A stretch of 64,000 nucleotides of DNA, from positions 18,324 through 82,323 of the forward strand of contig NZ_QTWS01000018.1 of assembly GCF_003461245.1 (NCBI RefSeq), given 5' to 3'. The notes under the pieces were generated by a model. The model worked only from the letters and a program-made list of their open reading frames with translations, had not been told where the DNA came from and made no database searches. Source of the DNA: Blautia sp. AF19-10LB (GTDB taxonomy: Bacteria; Bacillota; Clostridia; Lachnospirales; Lachnospiraceae). The translations under genes and the position numbers were made by a program. Of this stretch, positions 44,717 to 54,900 are shown in pieces; positions within the stretch are counted from its first letter, which is position 1; every line of letters starts with the position of its first letter.

Positions 44717-45199
44717 TTAGATGTTTCTCTGGATCTCCAGAACTTTGTATTTCATGATTCCCATTGGCATTTCTACTTCTACAACATCGCCTGTATGAGC
44801 ACCGATCAGGGCTTTTCCTACAGGAGACTCGTTGGAGATCTTGCCTTCAAGGCTGTTAGCCTCTGTAGAACCAACAATCTTTAATTCCATATCTTCATCG
44901 AATTCATAGTCATGTACTTTGACTTTGCATCCAACATTGATTCTGTCAAGATCAACTTCATCCTCTACAACAACTTCTGCATTCTTGAGGATCTTCTCGA
45001 TCTCTTCGATACGAGCCTCGATATCTCTCTGCTCGTCCTTTGCAGCATCGTACTCAGCGTTCTCGGAAAGGTCACCCTGTTCTCTCGCTTCTTTGATCTT
45101 CTCTGCTACTTCTTTTCTTTTGACAACTTTTAAATCGTGCAGTTCGTCTTCCAGTTTCTTAAGACCTGCATATGTTAATAAATTCTTCTTTTCTTCCAT
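44717..45199 (-). CDS. greA: Transcription elongation factor GreA
   Basis: GreA rescues backtracked RNA polymerase by stimulating transcript cleavage. The 160-residue length is standard. Residues about 1-75 form the coiled coil (LTYAGLKKLEDELHDLKVVKRKEVAEKIKEAREQGDLSENAEYDAAKDEQ), with the catalytic acidic tip D..E at GDLSENAEYD. The C-terminal globular part ends GDVVEVEMPMGIMKYKVLEI. It is the first gene of the greA-lysS operon, behind a consensus promoter. Confidence 0.97.
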   Translation of the reverse strand: MEEKKNLLTYAGLKKLEDELHDLKVVKRKEVAEKIKEAREQGDLSENAEYDAAKDEQRDIEARIEEIEKILKNAEVVVEDEVDLDRINVGCKVKVHDYEFDEDMELKIVGSTEANSLEGKISNESPVGKALIGAHTGDVVEVEMPMGIMKYKVLEIQRNI

Positions 45200-45306
45200 A
45201 ATCCTTACACCCTTTCAAAATAGACGGATATTCATTGGATATATACTCCCAGAACAATCATACCTCAAAAAGGGCAGACTTATTCTAGGATATTCACAAT
45301 TCCTGT

Positions 45307-45335
45307 ATTATACCGAAATCCATATGCCTTGTCAA
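45307..45335 (-). promoter_or_regulatory. Consensus promoter of greA-lysS
   Basis: TTGACA (45330-45335) and TATAAT (45307-45312) with a 17-base spacer form a perfect sigma-70/sigma-A promoter on the minus strand. It gives a leader of about 100 bases before greA; I see no T-box or other known element in it. Confidence 0.92.
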
Positions 45336-45390
45336 GCGTAAAACAGTTGTATTTCCTGGCGATTTCGGACGTTATTTACCGTTTCTCTTT

Positions 45391-46365
45391 TTACCTGTTT
45401 TCCAGCTCATGATCCAGCAGCTTCTCAAGTTCTTCATAGCTGCTCACCAGATTGGAATCCCGCCTCAGTCCGGCACTGTGTCTCATCCCTGATGTGTACC
45501 ATGCGATATGCTTACGCATCTCACGGATTCCCGTGAATTCACCTTTCAGTTCGATCTGCATTCTTGCATGGCGGAGGATCATTTCGCGGATCTCATCCCA
45601 GGATGGCCGCGGAAGCAGTTCTCCTGTTGTAAAATAATGGTTCATCTCACGGAAGATCCATGGATTTCCTCTCACGGCACGGCCGATCATTATGCCATCG
45701 CAGCCTGTTTCTTTTACCAGGGCTTCTGCTTTCTCTGGTGAATCCACATCACCGTTTCCAATGACAGGGATCGATACAGCTTCTTTGATCCTGTGGATCG
45801 TATCCCAGTCCGCCTCACCAGCATAGTACTGCTGTCTTGTCCTTCCATGGACTGCAACTGCTGCCGCACCGGAATCTTCGATGATCTTTGCAATCTCTAC
45901 AGGATCAACAGGATATCCTTCAAATCCAATACGGATCTTCGCTGTGACCGGTTTCTTTACTGCGTGAGAAACTTTGGTCACGATCTCTCGGATCAGATCC
46001 GGGTTTTTGAGAAGTGCGGAACCTTCGCCATTATTGACTACCTTCGGAACAGGGCATCCCATGTTGATGTCCAGAATGTCAAACGGCTGCTCCTCAATGC
46101 TTTTTGCAACCTCTGCCATCAGATCCGGTTCGCTTCCAAAAATCTGCATGGAAACCGGATGCTCTGCCGGATCGATCTGCATGAGAGAAATTGTATTTTT
46201 GTTATGGAAAGAAATCGCCTTCGCGCTGACCATCTCGGTACACAGAAGTCCTGTACCCTGTTCTTTGCATAACAAACGGAATGGCAGGTCTGTCACGCCT
46301 GCCATCGGAGCCAGGATAAATGGATTCTGCATTTCAACCTGGCCAATTTTCCACTGCATCTTCAT
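45391..46365 (-). CDS. dusB: tRNA-dihydrouridine synthase, DusB type
   Basis: This 324-residue FMN enzyme reduces uridines in the tRNA D-loop. Key parts are FILAPMAGVTDLPFRLLCKEQG, the FMN and tRNA site ILDINMGCPVPKVVNNGEGSALLKNPDL with the catalytic cysteine in MGCP, and IGNGDVDSP...GCDGIMIGRAVRGNPWIF. It is the last gene of the argF-birA-dusB run, three bases after the small protein at 46369. Confidence 0.95.
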   Translation of the reverse strand: MKMQWKIGQVEMQNPFILAPMAGVTDLPFRLLCKEQGTGLLCTEMVSAKAISFHNKNTISLMQIDPAEHPVSMQIFGSEPDLMAEVAKSIEEQPFDILDINMGCPVPKVVNNGEGSALLKNPDLIREIVTKVSHAVKKPVTAKIRIGFEGYPVDPVEIAKIIEDSGAAAVAVHGRTRQQYYAGEADWDTIHRIKEAVSIPVIGNGDVDSPEKAEALVKETGCDGIMIGRAVRGNPWIFREMNHYFTTGELLPRPSWDEIREMILRHARMQIELKGEFTGIREMRKHIAWYTSGMRHSAGLRRDSNLVSSYEELEKLLDHELENR

Positions 46366-46368
46366 AAT

Positions 46369-46731
46369 TTACTCCTCGTTATCCACATGTTCCACAGATT
46401 CTTCCATATCTTCTCCGAGGAAAAATACACGATAGTACATCTCAAGAGATTCCAGGAGCTCTCTCTTCTCTGACTGAAGCTGTTTGATCTTCAGGACACT
46501 TCCAATTTCGTCATATCTGAAATCAGAATCCGTCGCTTCTGTCTTGAACTGCAGATTTCCGTTCTCATCAAACTCCAGTGTCAGGATTCCACCGACATCC
46601 TCTGTATATAATACACACATGACCTGCAGTTCCTGCTTGATCGTTTCCGGAAGGGATGCAAAATCCTGATTGAAATAATATTTCTGCTCATAGGCACTTG
46701 CGCCGCAGAGCACAACATTTTCCTGATACAT
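46369..46731 (-). CDS. Small conserved protein of unknown function
   Basis: This is a 120-residue acidic protein (NVVLCGASAYEQKYYFNQDFASLPETIKQELQVMCVLYTEDVGGILTLEFDENGNL). It has an alpha/beta look, and a C-terminal acidic tail (EDMEESVEHVDNEE). It resembles proteins labelled DUF6145 in Lachnospiraceae, by memory only. The gene ends three bases before dusB and starts 29 after birA, so it belongs to their operon. Confidence 0.8.
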   Translation of the reverse strand: MYQENVVLCGASAYEQKYYFNQDFASLPETIKQELQVMCVLYTEDVGGILTLEFDENGNLQFKTEATDSDFRYDEIGSVLKIKQLQSEKRELLESLEMYYRVFFLGEDMEESVEHVDNEE

Positions 46732-46760
46732 AAAATATATAACTCCTTATAAATAAAATA

Positions 46761-47567
46761 TCATACGTAACTGTAAAGTCCTCTTACGGAGACTTCTCCT
46801 GAGCATACCTTTCGGATCGCGCCGTCTGAGACTTTTACCAGAAGTTCGCCCTCTCTGTCGATTCCGATTGCGATTCCTTCATACGGGTTCAGCTTGTCCA
46901 GGATACGCACCGGCTGACTTCTGTTTGCCAGCATTGCATTATAGTCATCAAGCATAAGAGACAGATCACAGGTTTTTACAAACTTCTCGTAGTTCTTCTC
47001 GAATTTCTCCATGATCAGCCCGATCACACGGTTTCTGTCGTATTTCTTTCCAGTTTCCAGATAGAGAGAAGTTGCCTTGTCTTTGAGGTCGTCCTGGATC
47101 TCCTCCAGATTTACATTGATTCCGATACCAATGATCACCTCTCGGATCTTTCCGTTTTCGAGGCCCATTTCTGTCAGGATCCCGCAGATTTTTTTGCGGG
47201 AAACGACAACATCATTCGGCCATTTGATGGAAACTTCGACATCCAGTTCCTTTACTGCCTGCGCCACGCTCAGCCCCATGACAAGTGTCAGCATGGAGGC
47301 ATACTGTGGCTCAAACTCAGGTCTCAGAAGGATAGACATCATAACAGAACTTCCTTCCGGGGCTGTCCAGCGTCGTCCGAGGCGGCCCTTGCCTGCTGAC
47401 TGGAATTCGGCAACTGCCAGTGTTCCATGCTCAGCACCTTCTTTGGACATACGCTTGCACCATTCATTTGTAGAATCTGTTTCTTTCGCAAAATGGACGG
47501 TTTTGCCCGCCCATTTTGTGTGTATCTCATCTGAAATTGTTTCTTTTGAATATACAGTATTTATCAT
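46761..47567 (-). CDS. birA: Biotin-protein ligase without DNA-binding domain
   Basis: This 268-residue enzyme attaches biotin to carboxylase carrier proteins. The biotin loop is GKGRLGRRW, and the lysine motif is [11 protein letters not shown], then [27 protein letters not shown]. The C-terminal SH3-like part ends [17 protein letters not shown]. The HTH repressor domain of bifunctional BirA is absent, so this is a monofunctional form. It overlaps the end of argF by four bases. Confidence 0.93.
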   Translation of the reverse strand: MINTVYSKETISDEIHTKWAGKTVHFAKETDSTNEWCKRMSKEGAEHGTLAVAEFQSAGKGRLGRRWTAPEGSSVMMSILLRPEFEPQYASMLTLVMGLSVAQAVKELDVEVSIKWPNDVVVSRKKICGILTEMGLENGKIREVIIGIGINVNLEEIQDDLKDKATSLYLETGKKYDRNRVIGLIMEKFEKNYEKFVKTCDLSLMLDDYNAMLANRSQPVRILDKLNPYEGIAIGIDREGELLVKVSDGAIRKVCSGEVSVRGLYSYV

Positions 47568-48565
47568 TTGTTCTCCGGCTCTCCAAGAGTAGCTACCATA
47601 ACTGCTTTGATCGTATGCATACGGTTCTCAGCCTCGTCAAATACATGGGACTGCTCAGATTCAAATACTTCATCTGTAACTTCCATGTCTGTCAGGTTGA
47701 AACGCTCACCCATTTCCTTACCGATCTTTGTCTTGAGGTCATGGAATGCAGGCAGGCAGTGAAGGAAGATTGCTTTTTCTCCGGCGTTTTTCATGACGTC
47801 TTTTGTTACTTTGTATGGAGTCAGTTCTCTGATACGCTCTTCCCATACTTCGTCCGGCTCACCCATGGATACCCATACATCTGTGTAGATAACATCTGCA
47901 TCCTTGGTTCCTGCTTCAACATCCTCTGTCAGAGTGATGCTTCCGCCGGAAGCCTCTGCGTATGTCTTGCAAAGATCTACAAGTTCCTGATTCGGGAAGT
48001 ATTTCTTTGTTGTGCATGCAACGAAATGCATTCCCAGTTTGGAGCATGCGATCATCAGTGAGTTACCCATGTTGTAACGGGCATCTCCCATGTATACAAG
48101 ACGACGGCCTTTGAGATCTCCGAAATGCTCACGGATCGTCAGCATGTCAGCCAGCATCTGTGTCGGATGATATTCATTTGTCAGACCATTCCATACCGGA
48201 ACTCCTGCGTATTTGGCAAGTTCTTCGACGATCTCCTGTCCGAAACCTCTGTATTCGATTCCTTCGTACATTCTTCCGAGAACTCTTGCTGTATCTGCGA
48301 TGCTCTCTTTCTTGCCGATCTGAGAACCGGTCGGGTCCAGGTATGTACTGCCCATTCCAAGGTCATGAGCAGCTACTTCGAATGCACAACGTGTTCTGGT
48401 ACTTGTTTTTTCGAAGATCAGGGCAATGTTTTTGCCTTTGTAATATTCATGAAGCTCTCCGGCTTTTTTCTTTGCTTTTAACTCAGCAGCCAGGTCGATC
48501 AGGTATGTGATCTCCTCCGGTGTAAAATCTTTGAGTGTCAGAAAATTACGTCCTTTTAAATTCAT
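47564..48565 (-). CDS. argF: Ornithine carbamoyltransferase
   Basis: This enzyme converts ornithine and carbamoyl phosphate to citrulline in arginine synthesis, or the reverse in the deiminase pathway. It has 333 residues. The carbamoyl-phosphate site is [15 protein letters not shown], the ornithine side shows DVWVSMGEP, and [11 protein letters not shown] carries the catalytic cysteine. No arginine biosynthesis or deiminase genes are nearby, so its direction cannot be told from context. It leads the operon with birA, a small protein and dusB. Confidence 0.95.
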   Translation of the reverse strand: MNLKGRNFLTLKDFTPEEITYLIDLAAELKAKKKAGELHEYYKGKNIALIFEKTSTRTRCAFEVAAHDLGMGSTYLDPTGSQIGKKESIADTARVLGRMYEGIEYRGFGQEIVEELAKYAGVPVWNGLTNEYHPTQMLADMLTIREHFGDLKGRRLVYMGDARYNMGNSLMIACSKLGMHFVACTTKKYFPNQELVDLCKTYAEASGGSITLTEDVEAGTKDADVIYTDVWVSMGEPDEVWEERIRELTPYKVTKDVMKNAGEKAIFLHCLPAFHDLKTKIGKEMGERFNLTDMEVTDEVFESEQSHVFDEAENRMHTIKAVMVATLGEPENK

Positions 48566-48598
48566 GATAATCTCTCCTCTTCCTCGTAGTTTCTGTAT

Positions 48599-49540
48599 TT
48601 AATTTTGTGATTTTGGTTCTTCTGTGATGATCTCCTTAAGGGAGGAAGCAAGCCCTGCCACCCCCTGGATCTCTGATGGGATGATGATCTTGGTCGCTTT
48701 GCCATCGGCTGCTTTGGCGAATGCTTCAAGACTCTTCAGTGTGAGAACTGCCTGGTCTGCACCAGCCTCACGGATCATTCGGATTCCCTCGGCATTTGCT
48801 TTCTGAACTTTAAGCACAGCTTCTGCCTGGCCTTCGGCTTCTTTGATCATTTTTTCCTTCTGTGCTTCTGCACGGAGGATCGCAGCCTGTTTCTCTGCTT
48901 CAGCATCCAGGATTGCAGATTCCTTGTGACCTTCTGCAACAAGAATCGTGGATTTCTTCTCACCTTCTGCACGAAGGATCGCTTCTCGTCGTTCACGCTC
49001 TGCTTTCATCTGTTTCTCCATGGCTTCCTGAATGGCAGCCGGTGGAATGATGTTTTTGAGCTCTACACGGTTTACTTTGATTCCCCATGGGTCTGTCGCA
49101 ACATCCAGAGAAGCACGCATCTTGGTATTGATCGTCTCACGGGATGTCAGTGTCTCGTCAAGTTCCATGTCACCGATGATATTTCGCAGTGTTGTCGCAG
49201 AAAGATTCTCGATCGCCATGATCGGATTTTCCACACCATAAGCGAATAACTTCGGATCTGTGATCTGGAAAAATACAACAGTATCGATCTGCATGGTTAC
49301 GTTATCCTTGGTGATAACCGGCTGCGGTGGAAAATCTACTACCTGTTCCTTCAGATTGACCCGTCTTGCAACACGGTCGATAAACGGTGTCTTAAAATGG
49401 ATTCCTGTATTCCAGGTTTCCTTGTAAGCACCAAGACGCTCTACTACCATCGCATATGCCTGCGGCACGATCCGAACACAGGATGCAAGCACCCACAGAA
49501 CGATCACGATAATAACAACTAAAAAAATAAGTCCGCCCAT
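48599..49540 (-). CDS. SPFH/band-7 membrane protein (stomatin-like)
   Basis: This 313-residue protein has a single N-terminal membrane segment (about 2-22), the SPFH domain (about 25-200: RIVPQAYAMVVERLGAYKETWNTGIHFKTPFIDRVARRVNLKEQVVDFPPQPVITKDNVTMQIDTVVFFQ), then a long helical part rich in alanine and glutamate (about 170-250). Band-7 proteins form membrane scaffolds. The NfeD gene ends two bases before it; NfeD-SPFH pairs are a standard unit. Confidence 0.94.
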   Translation of the reverse strand: MGGLIFLVVIIVIVLWVLASCVRIVPQAYAMVVERLGAYKETWNTGIHFKTPFIDRVARRVNLKEQVVDFPPQPVITKDNVTMQIDTVVFFQITDPKLFAYGVENPIMAIENLSATTLRNIIGDMELDETLTSRETINTKMRASLDVATDPWGIKVNRVELKNIIPPAAIQEAMEKQMKAERERREAILRAEGEKKSTILVAEGHKESAILDAEAEKQAAILRAEAQKEKMIKEAEGQAEAVLKVQKANAEGIRMIREAGADQAVLTLKSLEAFAKAADGKATKIIIPSEIQGVAGLASSLKEIITEEPKSQN

Positions 49541-49541
49541 A

Positions 49542-49982
49542 CTACAATTCCTCCTTACATTTTTTTACGATCAGTTTCACTCCTCGAACTGCTTCGATCT
49601 CTACTACTGATTCCTCCGGAATTTTCTCTCCATCGGATTCCGTTCTTGCCATCCATTCGATATCGTTGATACGAACCTGCCCTGTCTGGGACAAATTGTC
49701 GATTTTCTGAATGACGACGGCTTTCTTGCCGATCAGGCTATTCACATTTGTTCTGGGAATTCCCCGTTTCATATATCTGACAGCAAGCGGTCTGGTAAAA
49801 AACAATAATACCAGGGATACTGCCAGAAACAACAGCCACTGTGTGACAGCACCTGCGCCTGCCCCGGAAGCGATCGCTGCTGCCAGCGCACCTCCTGCAA
49901 ACCAGACTGTTACCAGCCCCACCGTTGCTGCTTCTATGATCAGAAGAACTGCCAGAATCCCAAGCCACAACAAAAGATCCAT
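49542..49982 (-). CDS. NfeD-like membrane protein
   Basis: This short NfeD protein (146 residues) has two to three hydrophobic segments in the first 75 residues and a C-terminal OB-fold beta domain (VNSLIGKKAVVIQKIDNLSQTGQVRINDIEWMARTESDGEKIPEESVVEIEAVRGVKLIVKK). It lacks the N-terminal ClpP-like protease domain of long NfeD. It works with the SPFH partner immediately downstream. Confidence 0.92.
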   Translation of the reverse strand: MDLLLWLGILAVLLIIEAATVGLVTVWFAGGALAAAIASGAGAGAVTQWLLFLAVSLVLLFFTRPLAVRYMKRGIPRTNVNSLIGKKAVVIQKIDNLSQTGQVRINDIEWMARTESDGEKIPEESVVEIEAVRGVKLIVKKCKEEL

Positions 49983-50017
49983 AGGCCCTCCTTCCGGCTA
50001 TAAAATAATACAGCCTT

Positions 50018-50794
50018 TTAGTTTCTGCGCTGCCTTGCCGCTTCGTACATAAGGATTCCCGCTGCCATAGCTGCGTTGAGTGATTCCACCTGTCCACACA
50101 TTGGGATCCGGATCAGGCAGTCGGCCGCTTCTGCCGCCTGGTCGGTGAGACCCTTGCCTTCGTTTCCGATGAGAAATGCAGTTCCGCCTTTATAGTCTTC
50201 CCTGTCATAAGAATTTTTTCCCTGTAAATGTGCGGCAAAAAAACGGATTCCTCTGTCCTGAAGCTGCTGCTTTAATGATACCACATCTTCTACATATAAA
50301 AAAGGGATTCTGTACACAGAACCCATAGTTGCACGGATCACCTTAGGATTCGTGATATCCACACAGGTCTTTGTAAGAAAAACGCCGCTGACTCCTGCGC
50401 CTTCGCCGGTTCTTATGATTGTTCCGGCGTTGCCCGGATCCTGAAGATCTTCCAGCACCATGATCAGTGGATTTTTTTCCTTCAGAAGATCCTGCATCTG
50501 GTAGGATGGCTGTCTGAGAACTGTAAGGATTCCCTGCGGAGTCTGTGTATCACACATCTGCCGGAAAACACCGTTCTCTACGGATTCCCAGGAAAATCTG
50601 CGGACTTTTTCCATGACTTCTTCGTCGTCGAGCATGGATTCTGCCACATAGATCTTGTCGATCAGATTCTCCGGTGCTTCCAGAAACATCTTTCTGCCTT
50701 CTGCGACAAAAAGTTTCTGTTCTCGTCTTGCCTTCGCCTTCTGATTTAATTTTATGATATTTTTGACCTGTGTATTCTGTGCACTGGTAATCAT
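50018..50794 (-). CDS. SpoU/TrmH-family RNA methyltransferase
   Basis: This 258-residue SPOUT methyltransferase uses SAM to methylate a ribose 2'-OH, probably of 23S rRNA. The start at 50794 (MITSAQNTQVKNIIKL) follows AAGGAGA by four bases; the frame runs to 50854 but overlaps the upstream hairpin. An N-terminal substrate-binding domain (about 1-95) precedes the knot: LEDLQDPGNAGTIIRTGEGAG, FLIGNEGKGLT, and the final motif VESLNAAMAAGILMYEAAR. Length and order match the 23S-type RlmB/TsnR group. The exact target is not determined. Confidence 0.9.
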   Translation of the reverse strand: MITSAQNTQVKNIIKLNQKAKARREQKLFVAEGRKMFLEAPENLIDKIYVAESMLDDEEVMEKVRRFSWESVENGVFRQMCDTQTPQGILTVLRQPSYQMQDLLKEKNPLIMVLEDLQDPGNAGTIIRTGEGAGVSGVFLTKTCVDITNPKVIRATMGSVYRIPFLYVEDVVSLKQQLQDRGIRFFAAHLQGKNSYDREDYKGGTAFLIGNEGKGLTDQAAEAADCLIRIPMCGQVESLNAAMAAGILMYEAARQRRN

Positions 50795-50815
50795 AATTTC
50801 TCCTTTAATCTGAAA

Positions 50816-50841
50816 CGGAGACCGCCTGACGGTGGCCTCCG
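50816..50841 (-). terminator. Hairpin between pfkA and the methyltransferase gene
   Basis: CGGAG-A-CCGCC pairs with GGTGG-C-CTCCG, and TTTC follows on the minus strand. The T-run is short, so termination may be partial, letting some transcripts continue. Confidence 0.55.
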
Positions 50842-50860
50842 CTGTAAAATACACGTTATA

Positions 50861-51853
50861 TTATTTCTTATTGTAATTATGAGAAAGAGAATTACATACC
50901 TCCCACATGTACGGAGATACGTCTTTCTGCATGGCAAGAGCTTCGTTGATGTCGAAGTCCATAAATTCACCATGACGATATCCTACAACTCGACAGGATT
51001 TGCCTGCAACCAGAAGGTCTACTGCAAGAGCTCCCATCATAGATGCATATACACGGTCTTTACATGTCGGGTTACCACCACGCTGCATGTGTCCAAGAAT
51101 TGTAGCACGAGTCTCGATACCTGTTGCAGCCTCGATACGTCTTGCCATTGCCTCAGAATGTCCGATACCCTCAGCATTAACGATGATGTGATGTTTCTTT
51201 CCTGCTTTACGGCTTGCGATGATGTTGTTGATCAGTTTCTGCTCGTCGTAGTCGTATTTCTCAGGGATCAGAACGTCCTCTGCACCGTTTGCGATACCGC
51301 ACCACATAGCAAGGTATCCTGCATTACGTCCCATAACCTCGATGATACTGCATCTCTCATGAGAAGTAGAAGTATCACGAACTTTGTCGATTGCTTCCAT
51401 AGCTGTGTTAACTGCTGTATCGAATCCGATTGTATACTCTGTACAAGCGATATCCAGGTCAATTGTACCAGGAACACCGATAGTGTTGATACCAAGATTA
51501 GCCAGCTTCTGTGCACCTGCAAAAGAACCGTCTCCACCGATAACTACCAGTCCATCGATTCCATGTTTCTTACAGATCTCAGCACCTCTCTGCTGTCCTT
51601 CCGGTGTACGGAACTCTGCACATCTTGCTGTGTAAAGAATTGTACCGCCTCGTTCGATTGTATCAGATACGTCTCTGGCAGTCATATCAACGATTTCTTC
51701 ATTCAGAAGACCGTTGTATCCTTTATAAATACCTTTGACATTAAGTCCGCTGCTGAGACCTCTTCTTACAACTGCACGAATTGCAGCGTTCATTCCTGGA
51801 GCATCACCACCACTTGTGAGTACGCCGATGGTTTTTATCTGTTTCTCTGCCAT
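50861..51853 (-). CDS. pfkA: ATP-dependent 6-phosphofructokinase
   Basis: This enzyme phosphorylates fructose-6-phosphate at the committed step of glycolysis. From the ATG at 51853 (MAEKQIKTIGVLTSGGDAPGMNAAIRAVVRRG), behind GGAGG, it has 330 residues. The ATP site is GGDGSFAGAQKL, the catalytic aspartate is in GVPGTIDLDIACTEYTIGFDTA, and EVMGRNAGYLAMW and HMQRGGNPTCKDR form the allosteric and substrate sites. The TIDLD motif has L where E. coli has N, which is common in Clostridia. Confidence 0.96.
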   Translation of the reverse strand: MAEKQIKTIGVLTSGGDAPGMNAAIRAVVRRGLSSGLNVKGIYKGYNGLLNEEIVDMTARDVSDTIERGGTILYTARCAEFRTPEGQQRGAEICKKHGIDGLVVIGGDGSFAGAQKLANLGINTIGVPGTIDLDIACTEYTIGFDTAVNTAMEAIDKVRDTSTSHERCSIIEVMGRNAGYLAMWCGIANGAEDVLIPEKYDYDEQKLINNIIASRKAGKKHHIIVNAEGIGHSEAMARRIEAATGIETRATILGHMQRGGNPTCKDRVYASMMGALAVDLLVAGKSCRVVGYRHGEFMDFDINEALAMQKDVSPYMWEVCNSLSHNYNKK

Positions 51854-51941
51854 GATTCTTTCCTCCATCTCCAGATTCCCATATAATAGGAAATCTTAGT
51901 TATCTGTTCTACACATATTCGTTGTATAGTGTAAAGCATTT

Positions 51942-54900
51942 TTAGAAGTTTTTCAATACTCTTTCCACAACTTTAACATTGGATTCCCCATATTTTTTCT
52001 TGAGTTCACTCAGAATTTCTTCGTTGATCCGGATGCAGAAGGCTGCCGGGAGGCGCTTCATTGCTTTGACGTCTTTCAGATAGATGACGACGGCTGAAGT
52101 TCCTGAGGCGGATTGCAGGAAACTCTGGAGTTCTGCTTCTGCCGCACTGTACTCTGCTTTATCCTTAAACTGTATCCAGATCTCTCTCGGAATATCCTCA
52201 AAAGAATGGACTTTTTCGAGGATCAGTTTACTTGGTCTGTCATCTTCTGCGTTGACGCGGCCCTGGATGAAGACTCTGGCATCATCGGTGATCAGCGTCT
52301 GCCATTTCTCGTAATCCCGTGGAAAAACAACGACTTCCACGGTTCCTACAAGGTCTTCCACTGTCAGAAATGCCATGACCTTGTTATTTCTCGTATATTT
52401 GATCGTTCTCTCCGTGATCATTCCGCCTATGATAACCTTCTGACCATCATATACCTTCGGGATCCCGCTCTCTTCATCCGGCTGGAAATCAGTTGTTTTG
52501 GCAGAGATCATCTTGTCCATGATCCCACGATATCCTTCCAGCGGATGCCCGCTCAGGTAAATTCCAAGAACCTCTTTTTCAAAGGCAAGAACCATCTCTT
52601 TGTCATACTCTCCGACATTCGGCATCCGGATCTCGAAATCCTTCTTGTCTTCATCACTGACCAGATCAAAAAGACTCATCTGCCCCGCAAAAGAATTCTT
52701 CTTCTCCTGCGCGATACTGTCCACGATCTGACCATAAACATTCATCTTCTGGCGGCGGTTGCCTTCCAGACAGTCCAGTGCTCCGGCCTTGATAAAGTTC
52801 TCGATAGCTCTCTTATTGACAATTCCTGTCAGTCTCTCAATGAAATCCTTGAGCGAGCGGTACGTTCCGTTCTTTTCCCTCTCCTCTACGAGAGCATTGA
52901 TGACCGGACGTCCCACACTCTTGATCGCAGAAAGTCCATAACGGATCGCACCATGGTCGACAGAAAATCCATAAATTCCACAATTCACATCCGGTGGCAG
53001 AATGCTGATCCCCATCTGACGGCAGACCTGGATATACTCAGCCACCTTGTTCGGCATTTCTATAACGGATGTCATGAGCGCAGCCATAAATTCCACCGGA
53101 TAATAATATTTCAGAAAAGCAGTCTGATACGAAACCACCGCATACGCAGCCGCATGCGATTTATTGAACGCATACTTTGCAAAATCGATCATCTCATCGT
53201 AGATCTTGTTTGCAACCTGCTCAGAAATACCATTTGCAATACAGCCCGGAACGCCCTCTGCTTCATTTCCATAAACAAAGTTCTGGCGCTCTTTTTCCAT
53301 TACTGCGGCTTTTTTCTTGGACATCGCACGGCGCACCAGGTCGCTTCGTCCAAGCGTGTAACCTGCCAGATTACGTACGATCTGCATAACCTGCTCCTGA
53401 TATACGATACAGCCATATGTCGGCTTCAGGATCGGCTCCAGCTGCGGGCAGTCATACTGGATCGTATCCGGATGGTTCTTGCCACGGATATACTGCGGGA
53501 TAAAATCCATCGGACCCGGACGGTACAGGGAAATTCCCGCGATCACATCCTCAAGACTCTGCGGCTTCAGTTCCTTCATGAAGTTTTTCATGCCCGCACT
53601 TTCCAGCTGGAATACACCGTCAGAACGTCCCGTTCCCAGTGAATCAAGTACTTTTTTGTCATTATAATCAATCTGCTGCATATCAAGATGAACACCAGTA
53701 TCCTGCTCGATCAGATGCACTGCATTCTGGATAACCGTCAAAGTACGAAGTCCCAGGAAATCCATCTTGAGAAGTCCCAGTTCTTCCAGCGTTGTCATCG
53801 TAAACTGTGTAACGATCGAACCGTCCTGCGCCCTCGAAAGCGGCACATACTCTGAAACATCCTTCTGGCTGATAACAACACCTGCCGCATGCATGGAAGT
53901 ATGACGCGGCAGTCCTTCCAGTCTCCTGGCAGTATCGATCAGGTCATGGATCTCCGGCTGGTCCTCATAAGTTTTTTTGAGCTCCGGATTCATCTTAAGA
54001 GCCTTGTCGATCGTGATATTCAGCTCCTGCGGGATCATCTTGGCGATCGTATCGACCTGTGCATACGGAAGGTCCATCACACGGCCTACATCACGGATAA
54101 CACCCCGCGCCGCCAGCGTACCAAAAGTAACGATCTGAACCACGCAGTCATCGCCGTACTTACGGCGAACATAATCAATCACTTCCTGTCGTCTTTCGAA
54201 ACAGAAATCCACGTCGATATCAGGCATGGAAACTCGTTCCGGATTCAGGAAACGCTCAAACAGAAGGTCATAACGGATCGGGTCAAGCTGTGTGATCCCA
54301 AGCGTATAAGCAACCAGGCTTCCTGCCGCAGAGCCACGTCCCGGTCCTACCATAATGTCATGATCTCGCGCATACCGAATAAAATCCCACACGATCAGGA
54401 AGTAATCCACGTAACCCATGTTTTTGATCGTGGAAAGCTCGTAATTCAGGCGTTCTTTCAGCTCTTCGGTCACTGGCTGGTAACGCTCTTCCAGCCCTTT
54501 GAAACAAAGTTCATTCAGATATTCCCAGGAAGTATATCCCTCCGGAACATCAAATTTTGGCAGTTTGGTGACACCAAACTCAATCTCTACATGACACCTC
54601 TCTGCAATCTTATGCGTATTCTCCAGAGCCTCTGTCGCATAAGGAAAAAGCCTTTCCATTTCCTCCGGAGATTTTACATAATACTGCCCGCCATCATATC
54701 GCATTCTGTTTTCATCGGACAGTTTCTTACCTGTCTGAAGGCACAGCAGTACATCGTGCGGCTGTGCATCCTCTGCCAGTGTATAATGAACGTCATTGGT
54801 CGCAACCAGTTCGATCCCTGTCTCACGGTGCATCTTGAGCAGCTGCTGATTTACATTCTGCTGCTCGGGAATTCCATGATCCTGCAGTTCCAGGAAAAAG

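Noticed and set aside
45200..45300. T-box or riboswitch in the greA-lysS leader
   Set aside because: No T-box sequence, no terminator/antiterminator pair and no known riboswitch core were found.
50879..51886. Plus-strand open frame of 335 codons
   Set aside because: Mirror of pfkA; cysteine- and serine-rich, no start signal.
52113..53642. Long plus-strand open frame of 509 codons
   Set aside because: It is antisense to dnaE; the protein is an arginine/leucine-rich shadow with no family character and no ribosome binding site.
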